Assembly: GCA_025200525.1 (NCBI GenBank)
Contig: CM045768.1
Span: forward strand, 53,309,177-53,373,176
Reading direction: 5' to 3'
Source: Camellia lanceoleosa
Lineage: Eukaryota > Streptophyta > Magnoliopsida > Ericales > Theaceae
DNA length: 64,000 bases
Shown in pieces: positions 49,601 to 60,169 of the stretch. Every line of letters starts with the position of its first letter. Position 1 is the stretch's first letter. Under the pieces are notes generated by a model. It was given only the letters and a program-made list of their open reading frames with translations. It searched no databases and had not been told where the DNA came from. The position numbers and the translations under genes were made by a program.

Positions 49601-52600
49601 GCTGCAAAACAGTTTCCAGTTGCCACAGATGTTGATTTTAGTGTTAAAGAAGCATTTTACGTATTCATAGAGTTCATACATTTACTTCCAGTCAACACAC
49701 ATGCAGCATGTTCAAGTAGTATGTTTAGGACTGTGAAATAGTCACTAATGGGACAGAGAATCATGTATAAACCCTGAACAGCCCCGAAAATAGCCCCAAT
49801 CCTTGCTTAATTACAACCCAAAAACTATACCTTTCTGTTACTACATATAAACCTTAAGCCCCTATATTTTTATGACCCTATATAATTCAGACTTAAAAAT
49901 AGAGCTTTCATCTGCTACGTCATATTAGTTTTGGGCTCACTACTAGTAGAAGAGCCTTCCCCACAGCACATTTCCACCATCATTGAAGAAATCGGAATCA
50001 TGCAGAAACGATATAAACTTTGTTTGCTCACTGCTCAGGAAGGTAAAAAGCTCACTTCACTTTCTTTTTCTTCAGACCACAATGTACTTGCGAATGAGAA
50101 ATAACTTCCTAACATGTCATAATCTACAATGTCACTCAGGTAAACATGTTGAAAAGCAACCTTATTATGCTTCTTAAAGGCAAACAATTTGGAGGGAGGA
50201 AAGGCCACAAAGGCACAAACCCTACTAGATGAAGTCAGAATATGACATGAAGACATGTTAGAGGCCAGTGCACATTTTATTACCTTGTTAGAGGCTGAGA
50301 TATGTCGCAAGGGAGCTGGAGGGGACAACTGTGGGGTGCCTGTGAAGGTATAGGCTCTAGGATGACATCCAGCCTGTTCTCATTAGAAATGTCAGTCGCC
50401 GATAGAGTTTCATTCTCATCTCTGATCTTTTCACCCTGAAGTACACCAACATGCGCACCTCCAACTATAGCAGTTGCTTTTTCCATAACTTTTTCCTGTG
50501 AAACAGTTACTCATCTTCAGGATATATGCTTAGAACCATGCTACCAAAGGGTAAGGGAGCAATGTTTACACAGCCATGTTAGGAAAACATTACTAGATAA
50601 CAGGGAGGAATTAATAGATAACAGGGCTAATGCAGAGGCCAATAGAATAAGGCATTATGGATTTTGCGTGTTGTGTGACTGCTGAGAAATAAGCAATCAA
50701 AGAAGTCCCCAGTAGTGACATTAAAATGTAAGTATTACATTCAAAACAGACGATATGTATTCTTTTAGTGTTGCTATAGCTTAATTGGGGAAAAAATCTA
50801 CCACAGATTTGGAATTATCATGTAAAGATGCAAATCCACATCAATCATTATTTTTATCTAACCATATGGAAAGATATAGAATCAAAATGCACAGGCTTAA
50901 CTTTCTTCCAAATCTACCACAATATGTGAAGTAAGGTTAGTGCAAGATAATCAGAATATGAGTTTATATACCATCAGAATGCTCATGGTAGCAGTTTCTG
51001 GAATCTCAACAAAGAACTCCGGCACTGTAAAAGACTTGATCCTAGGCTTCACTGAATAAAGTAAAACACAATTTTGTATAAGAACCTTTGTGATATGCGG
51101 CAGCGGCACTAAGCAAGTCAAAAGAGCACAATATAAATCACTCCACTAGAAGCCGTCATACCGTGTGAATCCTCTGATTTCAGAAATGTGATTTGATCTC
51201 CTATTGAAGATGGCGTCCTAGTAGCTGGGATACAAGAATTATATGTTCAGTGATGCAACAAACTCCAAAAACGAATGAAAAAAATTGAAGGATTGGTGTT
51301 TAGACCGTAAAACTGGACTAACAAGAAAATGAAAAGTAACTCGCATGTTCTATTTAGGAGACATCAAAATTTAAAAAGTTGGACAAGATTCTTATGAGTA
51401 ATTAGAAAAAAATGTTTCAAACCATAAACTTGACAAGAACACAAATCTAAGATGCAAGATTACAAAAGATTCAAGAAGGTTACATAAATAGAACTCCATG
51501 ATTTTTACAGAGATCAAAAACTCTTAGTTACCACAGAAACTTAATTCTACTATATGGAGCAAGGAGTGTCTTACCTCTATTTCTCAAGTAAAATTTCAAA
51601 CATTATTAACACCTTTTGCAATTGAAGACTGCCTCCCTTAAGACATGGGTCCATTGAAAAAAAATGTTTCCTAAAAAGATGCATTCTTGATGCTCAGCCA
51701 AAACAATAGTCTTCCTGGGTTGGAAAGACATTATTCTTGGAGTGAAAAGTGAATTATATTTTCCTAACAATTAGAAAAGAACCTAGCATATTTCAAAAAC
51801 TAAATGGATTACAAGCATGCCCAACAGCTAGAACATACCAAATGTCATTGACAAAGATGAACCGGGTAGAGCAATTTCTTCATTAGAGCCTTCCTTGGGA
51901 AAATTAGAAATGATTTCACTAGTAATCATTACATCAGAATTTGATGCTGGCATTTGGTCAAAAGTTTTCTTTGTTTTGGAAGGATAGTTGCTTTGACAAC
52001 TTTGGTATTTTCTCTTGTGGTTGTCAGATAACTTCTCATCTGAAAACATCAAAGTACAGGCCAGTGTTATTGTCATAGCCCAAGCCCAATAAGTTACTTC
52101 CCCATTGTAGCGTCCCCCATCAGTTTATACCTTTCCATTTTTTAATAAGAAGTTAAATTTTCAATAAAAATATACCAATGGCCACAAGATACATGTGAAT
52201 TCATATAGCTTCACAATTAGAACTAAATCCCATCTACTATAGAAATAAGAATTGTTCGTATCCACAAGAGCTAGAACATACCTCCATGCTTTGATAGAGC
52301 TGAATCACGTTCAGCATCTTCTTTAATCATATCTTTCTCAGAAAAATTACAGATGCTCTCACTCATAACCATTTCATTCAAATTTAAATCAGTGGTAACA
52401 TCAAAAGGTTTCATCATTTTGGAAGGATAGTTGCCTTGAGACCAAAGGCATTTCCTCCTATGGTTGTCAAGCTGTAATTCCTCATCTGAAAACATTATCG
52501 ACACCTCCATTTAGGCTAACAATCATGCAAAAGGACAGTTTTACTGTCATATCCAATAAAAATAATAAAACAAGTTGTTTCAGATGTTTAGTTATCCAAT

Positions 52601-53495
52601 CAGATTAAGCATTTCCATTTTTTGATTAATTCATAGAGTTCCCCAACAAAAAAAGGTTCACCGTATAAAAAAAGTGTGAACCAGAAATTATTGGGAAATT
52701 TTGTATTTCCAACCTGGCAGAGCATCGTTTTCAATAATACAGATGCTTTGGCTTGCTGTCATTACATCAAATTCAGATGTTTTTTCCATTTCAGAAGGAT
52801 CGTTTCTTTGAGACCTCTGGTAACTTTGAGATTTCCTTTTGTGGTTGTTGGGCACTGATTTCTCATCTGAAAACATCAGTGACTTCCATTTAGACCAACA
52901 CTCATGCAAAAAGGACAGTGCTAAGTTGCTTCCAGTGATGACACTCCCAAGTCAGTATAAGCCTTTCCACATTTTACCCACTTTTTTGTAAAAATACTAG
53001 GACTCTATAGTAAGACAACTAAGCTTAACAACAGTCAGGGCCAGCACTGACATTTATGCGGCTAAGGCGAATTTCGGAAATGAGACCCCTCTTACATTGA
53101 AAAAAAAAAAAAAGTTCATGGATAAAACGATAAGTTACAACTTTCTTACTTGTTTATAGCCACAAAAAAATTTACTTGCACATATAATCATTAAAATTAT
53201 AAACAAAACAATTTAATGAAACAAAATTAGGGCAAAAAAATTAGGAAATTTTTTTTCAATTAAAACTGATAAAGACCTAGGTAAAAAATTGGGAAAAAAT
53301 TACTTGTTTCACTAAAATCTAATAGATAATGAAGGGAAAAAAAAAAAAATTAGGACCCATATATTGTATGTATTGTTCTTTTTGGGCCCAAACACTTTTT
53401 TTAATATATATTTTCATTTTAATAAATATGGGCCAAATTACACTTATAAATAAATATGGACCTAATCAAATATTTTGGAGCCCTTTAAATTGATC

Positions 53496-53528
<33 letters not shown>

Positions 53529-56500
53529 AAGAAATTGGCCTATAACAATTTACTAAATTTGGGGGCCGTATTTTGAGGCCTAACGCATAGGCCAGGGCCG
53601 GCCCTAGAAATGTGTGAGTTTAAAATGTGGAAAGGCTTAAAACCATGTCCCCCTAGATCCATCCTTGTTTATATCATTGAAACTAGGGCGAATTACACTA
53701 ACAGTCCCTATAATTTAAGGATTGTGTCACTTTAGTCCCTGAGTTTTTAATTGTAACACATTTAACCATAAATTTTGAATCTTGTTCCAAATAAAGACAA
53801 TTGAAGACACTATTACTTAATTTCAAGGGCAAAATCGTCAATTTAATAAAATATAAACTAATTTGAAAAATAAATGTCAAAAAAATATTTTGAATTTTCA
53901 AAAATTATTTATACTCACTAAAGATAAAATTATGTAAAACCAAGGTTCTAAAAAACGGTTGCGGTCGCCGTAACGATGGCAGTGACGCGGTTGCAGTTGC
54001 GTAGTATAACGGTTGCGATAATCGGAACCGTGAATTTTTTTATTTTTCGTACAATTTGAAAAAAACTTACCGATACACATATTTTTTTTCCATGATCATA
54101 TTTATTGGGTTAAAAATAAATATTGATCAATTTTTGTAAATTTTTAAGTATGATCCAATATATTTCATATTTTTAAATCATTATAAACTGAGTTTTTTAC
54201 ATTTTATTTTAATAATTAATAACTTTATATTATACAAAAAATCAATCACTAACTATTATATATAAGATAAACAATGACAAAAGTAAGAGAATAGATAAGA
54301 GCCTAAATATATATATATATACATATTTTAACCAAGCTAAATAGATAATGACCACACTTATTATTATTATTATTATTTTTAAACAATATATAGATAGACA
54401 CACACAAACAAAATAGTTTAGTGATAGCAGCTGAATAGAATAGCATATGTCTTATAGTTTCAACCAAGGTTTTAAAAAGCGGCCAACTGCATCGTACGTA
54501 GCCGTTTTTTACCTAATACCATTACGCTTTTGCAATGTGATTGAGATTCATGAGATTCAGATGTGAAGCCATAGCGGTAATAACGCTTTATTACGCACTA
54601 TTACGTAACAGTTCCAAACTGTTTCTTTCGAAAAAACACAAAAAAAAGCTGAAAATGAGAGAAGAGGGATAGAGAGAAGAGGGAAGATAAAGAGAGAAAA
54701 TGGAGAAGCAAGAGATAAAGAGAGAGAAGAGGGAAAATGAAGAACATGTTATTGATTTGTTGAAACTGTAAAACATATGCTATTCTATTCAGCTGCTATC
54801 ACTAAACTATTTTGTTTGTGTGTGTCTATCTATATATTGTTTAAAAATAATAATAATAATAAGTGTGATCATTATCTATTTAGCTTGGTTAAAATATGTA
54901 TATATATATATTTAGGCTCTTATTTATTCTCTTATTTTTATCATTGTTTATCTTATATATAATAGTTAGTGATTGATTTTTTGTATAATATAAAGTTATT
55001 AATTATTAAAATAAAATGTAAAAAAATCAGTTTATAATGATTTAAAAATATGAAATATATTGGATCAAACTTAAAAATTTACAAAAATTGATCAATATTT
55101 ATTTTTAACCCAATAAATATGATCATGGAAAAAAAATATGCGTATCGGTAAGTTTTTTTCAAATTGTGCGAAAAATAAAAAAATTCACGGTTCCGATTAC
55201 CGCAACCGTTACACTACGACTTTTACACCCCGCAACCACAACCGCGTCACCGCCACCGCCACCGCCACCGCCACCGCCACCATTACGGCGACCGCAACCG
55301 TTTTTCAGAACTTTGGTTTCAACAAATCAATAACATGTTTTTCATTTTCCCTCTTCTCTCTCTCTCTATCTCTTGCTTCTCCATTTTCTCTCTTTATCTT
55401 CCCTCTTCTCTCTATCTCTCTTCTCTCATTTTCAGCTTTTTTTTGTATTTTTCGAAAAGCAGCTTTGGAACCGTTAACTTAGTCATGTAACGAGCCGTTC
55501 TGACAGATTCTGACCGCTATGGCAGCCGCTACGGCCGACACACTTGTGAATCTCAATCACATTGCAAAAGCGGCCGTAACGGGTGGCGGTAACCGCCAAA
55601 ACCGTTACGTAATAGCGTTACGTAACGGTTGCAGCCGCTTTTTAAAACCTTGTGTAAAACTAATAAATCTTTTAGACATTTATTTATTTATTTTTTTACC
55701 AAATTAATTTTTATTATGTGTTTGGATGATGATCATGTAATGAGTGATTGTTTTTATTTTCATTAAATTAGCTTCTATTTTTTCAAAAGTCAAATATGGC
55801 GACAATTTTGATATCATTATTAAACAAATTCATTAAATCAAAAAATCCAAAACTAAAAACATTTCATATATTAAATATATCGATTACATATTAAATATAT
55901 CGATTACATATTAAAATTCTAACAACCCATTATATGATTATCATTCAACACATAATAAAAATTAATTTGATAAAATAAATAAATATCTAAAAGATTTATT
56001 AATTTCACATAATTTTATCTTTGGTGGGTAGAAATAATTTTTAAAAATTCAAAAATATTTTTTTGACATTTACTTTTATCAAATTAGTTTATATTTTATC
56101 TTTTGCCCTTGAAATTAAACGTATTTTCAATTATCCTTGTTTGAAACAAGATTCAAAATTTAAGGTTAAATATGTCAAAATGACACAACCTCCAAACTGT
56201 GTAATTCGCCCTTGAAACTATGTTGCAGCAGCTAGAAAACATACCTCTACATGTTGACAGAGTTAAATTTAATAGAACATCGTCTTCATTAATGTCTTTC
56301 TCAAGCACATTAGAGATGCTCTTGCCTGCAATTGTTCTATTAGAATTCGAGACCAGTGTATCCTCAAAAGGTTTTGTTGGTTTGAAAGAACAGTTGATTT
56401 GTGAACTTTGGCATTCTTCTTCCCCTTTGTAGTTTCCGGGCTCCAGTTTCTCATCTAAAAACATTTGTCACAATTTCAATTGCAAAACCAATTAAAATTT

Positions 56501-57037
56501 GCAATAAAATAAAATTACTCTAATAATTTGAAGAAATGCGTGAATTAGTATTAAACCCAACTTGAACCCTAAACCTTAGAACTAGAACTAGAACATACAT
56601 ACAGACATACAACTCTACGCATTGACAGAGGTGAACCTGGTTGATCATCATCTTCTTCTTCGTCAGTCTCTTTCTCAGGAAAATTAGAAATGCTCTCCCC
56701 CAAAATTGTCCAAAAAGAATTTTCCATTTCGGAAGGAAACTTCGTTTGGCAATTCCGTTCATGGCTGTCATCGGGAGGTAACAAAAAATCTGAAAACATA
56801 TAATATAATTTCCAATTAGACCAACGTTCCTGCAAATATATATATATATATATATAAGTTTAAGATGCACTGAAATTACTTACCCAGGGAGCTCAAGCTC
56901 GAGGGGAAGAAATCGAGCTGATGCACTTTATATTGCAAAACAAAATCAATATTATCTTCAGGCAGGAAGTGCAACCACGAAGTGGAGTTCCATTTGGGAA
57001 TGGGGCAGAACTGATGTGCTTCATGTTCACTTCCCAT
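46606..57037 (-). CDS. Telomere repeat-binding protein (TRP/TRFL-type) with ubiquitin-like region and telobox Myb domain, 11-12 exons
   Basis: Exons found from GT/AG sites and phase: 57037-56884 (ATG 57037), 56789-about 56607 (uncertain), 56454-56245, 52866-52714, 52485-52282, 52039-51839, 51224-51162, 51051-50972, 50495-50284, 47817-47497, 47186-47123 and 46743-46606 (TAG 46608-46606). Without exon 2 the CDS is exactly 1800 nt (599 residues), with no stop inside. The C-terminal half is diagnostic. IKSFTVPEFFVEIPETAT then VGVLQGEKIRDENETL is the ubiquitin-like domain of plant telomere-binding proteins. RRKSEVFSKSEVEALVQAVE, ELGTGRWTKIREQAF and THTDLKDKWRSLVRTAK form the Myb-extension (telobox) domain that binds double-stranded TTTAGGG in the nucleus. 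LPQELLHRVLA then the stop closes it. The family N-terminus (MVLQKRLDYGFNGYQ-type) is absent. It is replaced by exon 1 (FCPIPKWNSTSWLHFLPED, unrecognised) and a set of duplicated exons. Family assignment is secure; function of the N-terminus is unknown. Confidence 0.9.
47897..48761. mobile_element. TIR element, 865 bp, in intron
   Basis: The ends CTATGTTACACGGACT and AGTCCATGTAACATAG are inverted repeats. The 8-bp duplication ATTAGAAC is perfect (47889-47896 and 48762-48769). The interior is mostly A/T with a GA-rich, CGA-containing 3' part (48415-48560). Target length fits hAT, though a Mutator-type origin is possible. The ORF at 48531-48752 on the minus strand lies inside it and has no known domain. 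Confidence 0.88.
48781..49261. mobile_element. hAT-type MITE, 481 bp, in the same intron
   Basis: It begins TAGGGGTGTAAACGGTTCAG and ends TTTTCTTATATTCCTA. The flanking 8-bp sequences CTTCTCAT (48773-48780) and CTTCTCGT (49262-49269) differ at one base. Subterminal GGTTCGGTTTG/CGGTTTTT words recur. It lies 19 bp from the previous element. Confidence 0.8.
53036..53605. mobile_element. hAT-like TIR element, about 570 bp, in the large intron
   Basis: The left end CAGGGCCAGCACTGACATTT and the inverted right end TAGGGCCGGCCCTGGCCTAT match with small gaps and continue into TATGCG..TAAGGC. This is the CAGGGCCGGCCCTG family of plant hAT ends. I could not find a target duplication. It contains an A-run of about 28 bp near 53500. 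Confidence 0.65.
53941..55652. mobile_element. TIR element of interleaved inverted repeats, 1712 bp, nested in the Mutator-like element
   Basis: It is bounded by CAAGGTTCTAAAAAACGG and CCGCTTTTTAAAACCTTG with the direct repeat TGTAAAAC on both sides (53933-53940 and 55653-55660). Inside, four blocks follow one another as Y (53941-54467), X (54468-54767), Y' (54757-55319) and X' (55315-55652), where Y' is the complement of Y and X' of X. Each block edge repeats the AAGGTT[CT]TAAAAA.CGG terminus. ORFs on either strand (such as GKFFSNC.KNKKIHGSDYRN) appear twice only because the arms are inverted copies. Confidence 0.85.
55245..55282. repeat. (CCGCCA)n microsatellite
   Basis: About five to six CACCGC units lie in the Y' arm. 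The matching place in arm Y (53960-53995) has only single GCGGTT/GACGCGG words, so the expansion came after the arms formed. Confidence 0.9.
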
Positions 57038-57214
57038 CTTCTGAATTTAAAAAAACTCCTAAATCCTTGATCAATCAATCTAACCACCACGTCAAACTCG
57101 ATATGCCATATATATATATATATATAAGCAGCGCTTGAGGGCGGATCGCTTTTTTTTTTATTATTATTGTAGGCCTATTCTGAAAAAATAATTGAAAGTT
57201 GATTTTTTTTTATA
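57038..57214 (-). promoter_or_regulatory. Upstream region of the telomere-binding gene
   Basis: On the minus strand the 177 bp between the Mutator-like element's target duplication and the ATG contain an (AT)n run (57107-57126), a possible TATA source about 70-90 bp before the ATG, and a C/T-containing leader. No other motif is clear. The promoter is therefore squeezed against, or extends into, the transposon at 57224-58154. Confidence 0.4.
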
Positions 57215-57223
57215 TTTTTTTAA

Positions 57224-58154
57224 GGGGAAATTATCAGAAAGTCCTATGTACCAAACTGTTACTTTTTATGGTCCTAAATTGAATCTTTTGGATTGGAAAG
57301 TCCTATTTTACACGTTTAGTAGACAACAAAGTCCCATTTCAAATTTTGTGAGATGTGGGGAGACTGATTTGCCCTTTTTTGTTATGGCATGTGCTTGTAT
57401 TATGGGATTCATTCAATATTTTGTGGGATATGTTTCTCTGCCAGGTTGGCAAGTTAGATCCTATGTTCTAGGGTGTCTCTCTATTCCCCTCTCTCTCTCT
57501 CTCTAATGTTTTTGTTAACCCACGTTTCTCTCATGTTTTTGTTATACGTTTCTCTCACGTTTGCTGACCCACGTTTGATGCCCCACGTTTGCTGATCAAC
57601 GTTTTGCCTCTCTTTGATATACACACAGATTCGTTGTCGCCGGCAGTGTCGTCGTCGTGGAGGTTGGTGGTGCACCGTGGTGATTCACGTTTGCTGACCC
57701 ACATCTGCTGACCCACGTTTCTGTTTGCTGATCCACGTTTCTGTTTTCTGACCCACGTTTCTGTTTGCTGACCCACGTTTCTGGAGGTTGGTGATCCACG
57801 TTTCTGTTTTCTGACCCACGTTTCTGTTTGCTGACCCACGTTTCTGGAGGTTGGTGGTGCACCGTGGTCATCCACATTTGTGATGATCCAAGCTTCATTT
57901 GTTGGTAAGGTTCACGTCGAGTATTCACCCAAAAATGTTCACGTTGGTCTTGTGGGTTTCGAACCCACACTGCAAAGTCTAACAACGTAACACCCAATCA
58001 GATCCATCCATCACATTACTCAAACCCTCACACAGTTTACACTCAATGGCATTATTGTCATTCAATGTACATGAGGACTTAGTGGTGCATAAGAAAACAT
58101 TTGGGACTATTCAGATCATAAGTTTAAAAAAGGGGATTTACCAGTCAATTCCCC
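57224..58154. mobile_element. Mutator-like element, 931 bp, GC-richer interior (possible Pack-MULE)
   Basis: The ends GGGGAAATTATCAG / CTGGTAAATCCCC-type are inverted (right end TTTACCAGTCAATTCCCC). The 9-bp duplication TTTTTTTAA is present on both sides (57215-57223 and 58155-58163), although it is low-complexity. Between 57590 and 57900 the base composition rises well above the A/T-rich flanks, with GCCGGCAGTGTCGTCGTCG and GGAGGTTGGTGGTGCACCG, which may be a captured host fragment. No known domain is encoded. Confidence 0.75.
57680..57860. repeat. About 20-bp tandem repeat (GCTGACCCACGTTTCTGTTT)
   Basis: About eight near-copies of [TG]CTGA[CT]CCACGTTTCTG occur. Two carry the insert GAGGTTGGTG, giving a second-level duplication of about 62 bp. 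Minus-strand frames reading ETWVSKQKRGSEN arise from this array. Confidence 0.85.
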
Positions 58155-58163
58155 TTTTTTTAA

Positions 58164-59085
58164 TTTAAAAAAAATATATATAAAAACATGAAAAATAATA
58201 TAATTTAAAATAAATTAAAAGAAATTAAAAAATAACTTTTAATCATCTTTTTAAAATATCCCGTAATTGCCCTCTGTTTTATGCCTGTTCCATTAGTCAC
58301 TTGAGGTCCAATTTTGTATTACCAAAGGCGACTGCTAATGATCATCTCCATAGGCTTTCAGTGCTAGAAGACAGAGGATGGTCTGGATTATTTTAATTTC
58401 TTATTTTGTTGTTGTTTGGTAAGTTAGTTTGTGCTTAAAATAATCACAAAAGATAAAATAAGTTATTTTAGTCACAATATAAACAAAATATCACATTTAA
58501 CCCATAATTATTACATTATTTTCTCATAAAAAAAGTCAAAAAAGTTAAAAAGTCAAAAAGTTCTTCTCAAACTAAACTTTTTAATCCAAGTTAAAATAGC
58601 CAAAAAAGTCAAAAAACCAACCCACTTCCCAGACGGAGGCTTTGTTTTGTTGCTTTGCTTTTTAATTTTCCATTTTATTTTTATTTTTATTTTTGGTGGA
58701 GTTTTGATGATTATTTTGAAAAAATGAATTTTCATAGAGGTATTACTTATAAAGGTATTATTTTTAGGTAATTCTATTTGTACGTATTACCAAACTTTCA
58801 GTATACGTTACAAATAATGTTCGTTTGTAAATATTCAAATAAAAATCAAATATTCGAATATAAATTTATGAATATAAAGTAATTATTTAGATATAAATAA
58901 TTGAATGAAATATATTTGAAAATTTGTTCAAATATAAAGTAATTGCACTACAATATATGAGGTTTAGAGACCAAATTTTATTTCAAAATATATTATAAAG
59001 TAAAAATTGAATATAAAGTAATAGAATGAAATATATTATAATTTAGTTCAAAATTTGTTGAACCTGATAGAAATACTCTTAGTTG
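58164..59085. other. AT-rich intergenic sequence with an extra CACTA-like end
   Basis: No gene. At 58946-58980 the sequence CACTACAATATATGAGGTTT, continuing to GACCAAATTTT, repeats the start of the CACTA element at 59086. The preceding TGAATGAAATATATT..TTTGTTCAAA is also duplicated, so a segment of about 140 bp was locally copied. Confidence 0.6.
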
Positions 59086-59433
59086 CACTACAATATATGA
59101 GGTTTAGAGACCAAATTTTTGGTCTCTAAAAGTAAAAATTTTGTTACAAAAGATATTTGGGAATCAATTTCTATCATCGTGAAAATAGTCGTTAAAAGAT
59201 TATTTTGAAAAGTCAAAAATAAGACTTTTAACGACAAAATTTTAAAAATGTCACTAATAAATAGACTTTTAGAGACACAAAATTTGGTCTCAGAATAATA
59301 ATAATTCATTACTAATGTCTAATTTTTGTTGTTAAAAATATAATGACAAAACTTTTTGCAACAAAAATATATGATTTTTAAAAAATAATTTTGTCCTTAA
59401 ATTGATCTGTAAAACCTTAATTTTTTTTTAGTG
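59086..59433. mobile_element. Small CACTA-type (En/Spm) non-autonomous element
   Basis: It begins CACTACAATATATGAGGTTT and ends TTTTTTTTTAGTG, the mirrored CACTA terminus. Internal GAGACCAAATTT/AAATTTGGTCTC words are inverted subterminal repeats. The flanking trinucleotides TTG and TTA match in only two of three bases. No protein is encoded. Confidence 0.7.
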
Positions 59434-60169
59434 TTATTAATAGACTTGAACTCAAAAACCTCATATTATAAGGTGGTGGTGCATAATTTAATATAAATTT
59501 GGATTATTAAGTAAGTAGTGAAAAATTATTCAAATTTAAATTTGATATAAATTTGGGCTTGGAGATGTATCCCTCAACTCTTATGTTTTGAATTAAATAA
59601 ACAAAAACGAATAATAACAAAATATATACTAAGTGGTGTTTTAAAAAGTTAATAAAAAGTTAATTTTTTTACTTTTTAATTTTTTGGTGACTTTTTTGAT
59701 AAAAAGTTAGGTTGTTTTGAATTAAAAAATTAATTTTTTAAACTAAAAAAAGCTATAAAAAAAATAAAAACTAATTTTTTACCAATCTTTCCAAAGTGCC
59801 CCTAATATGAAAAGAAAACATTTTCTGTGTATGTACAATTATGACTTTACTGATAAAAAAGTCGGCTGACCCCTAAATCCGCGTAAACCCTTTAGATCCT
59901 CTTCTGCGTGAAAAATTATACACTGATACGAAAGAAAGTTCTATGCATATGCAACTACGACATTACTGATCAAATCCGCTTAAACCCTTTAGATCCTCTT
60001 CCGCGTGAAAAATTTGTGGGGGGTCTAAGGCGACCACATGGTTAGGATCAATCACAAATTCTCATATATTTTTATATTTTTTAATCATTTAATAAAAAAG
60101 TTTGTTTTAAAAAATAAGTTAAAAGTTAATTTTTAATTTTTTTAAATTTTTTTATATAAAAAATGTACG
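59434..60169. other. AT-rich intergenic sequence
   Basis: A locally duplicated phrase occurs: CTCTTCTGCGTGAAAAATT at about 59898 and CTCTTCCGCGTGAAAAATT at about 59996, each after AAACCCTTTAGATC. Otherwise no gene or delimitable element is seen. Confidence 0.5.

Larger units (their letters stand above)
53686..56211. mobile_element. Mutator-like element with long TIRs, 2526 bp including a nested element
   Basis: The ends GGGCGAATTACAC and GTGTAATTCGCCC are flanked by a perfect 9-bp duplication TTGAAACTA (53677-53685 and 56212-56220), the size typical of Mutator-like elements. The inverted repeats extend about 250 bp (for example TCAAGGGCAAAATCGTCAAT on the left against the complement of the TTTTGCCCTTGAAATT region near 56100). 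No transposase. The right end lies 33 bp from the 5' splice site of the exon ending at 56245. Confidence 0.88.
51839..56789 (-). repeat. Tandemly duplicated exons (4-5 copies, 51-70 codons, phase 1-1)
   Basis: Exons at 56789-about 56607, 56454-56245 (210 nt), 52866-52714 (153), 52485-52282 (204) and 52039-51839 (201) are homologous. Each starts after TTTTCAG or TTTTTAG with (G)AT GAG-type codons (DEKL, DEEL, DEKS; DFLL in the first). Each contains N[HY][KR] and a Lys/Ser-rich stretch, then [ST]ESISNF.EKD-like acidic text, and ends in a single G before GT. The intron starts are also alike (GTATGTTCTAGCT). Because all are phase 1-1 with lengths divisible by three, any can be skipped without frame change. 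The first copy has lost the normal donor: TT is inserted, giving GTTGTATGTCTGTATG. Confidence 0.85.

Noticed and set aside
55138..55482. 114-codon frame with GKFFSNC...DYRNRY, mirrored at 53898-54080
   Set aside because: Both frames exist only because the two arms of the nested TIR element are inverted copies; no domain.
57935..57985. tRNA-like T-arm (GTGGGTTTCGAACCCACAC)
   Set aside because: Only a stem with a TTCGAA loop is visible; no acceptor, D or anticodon arms could be placed around it.
57555..57997. Minus-strand repetitive frames (ETWVSKQKRGSEN)
   Set aside because: They follow from the 20-bp tandem repeat inside a transposon; several frames are open at once and no start context or domain is present.
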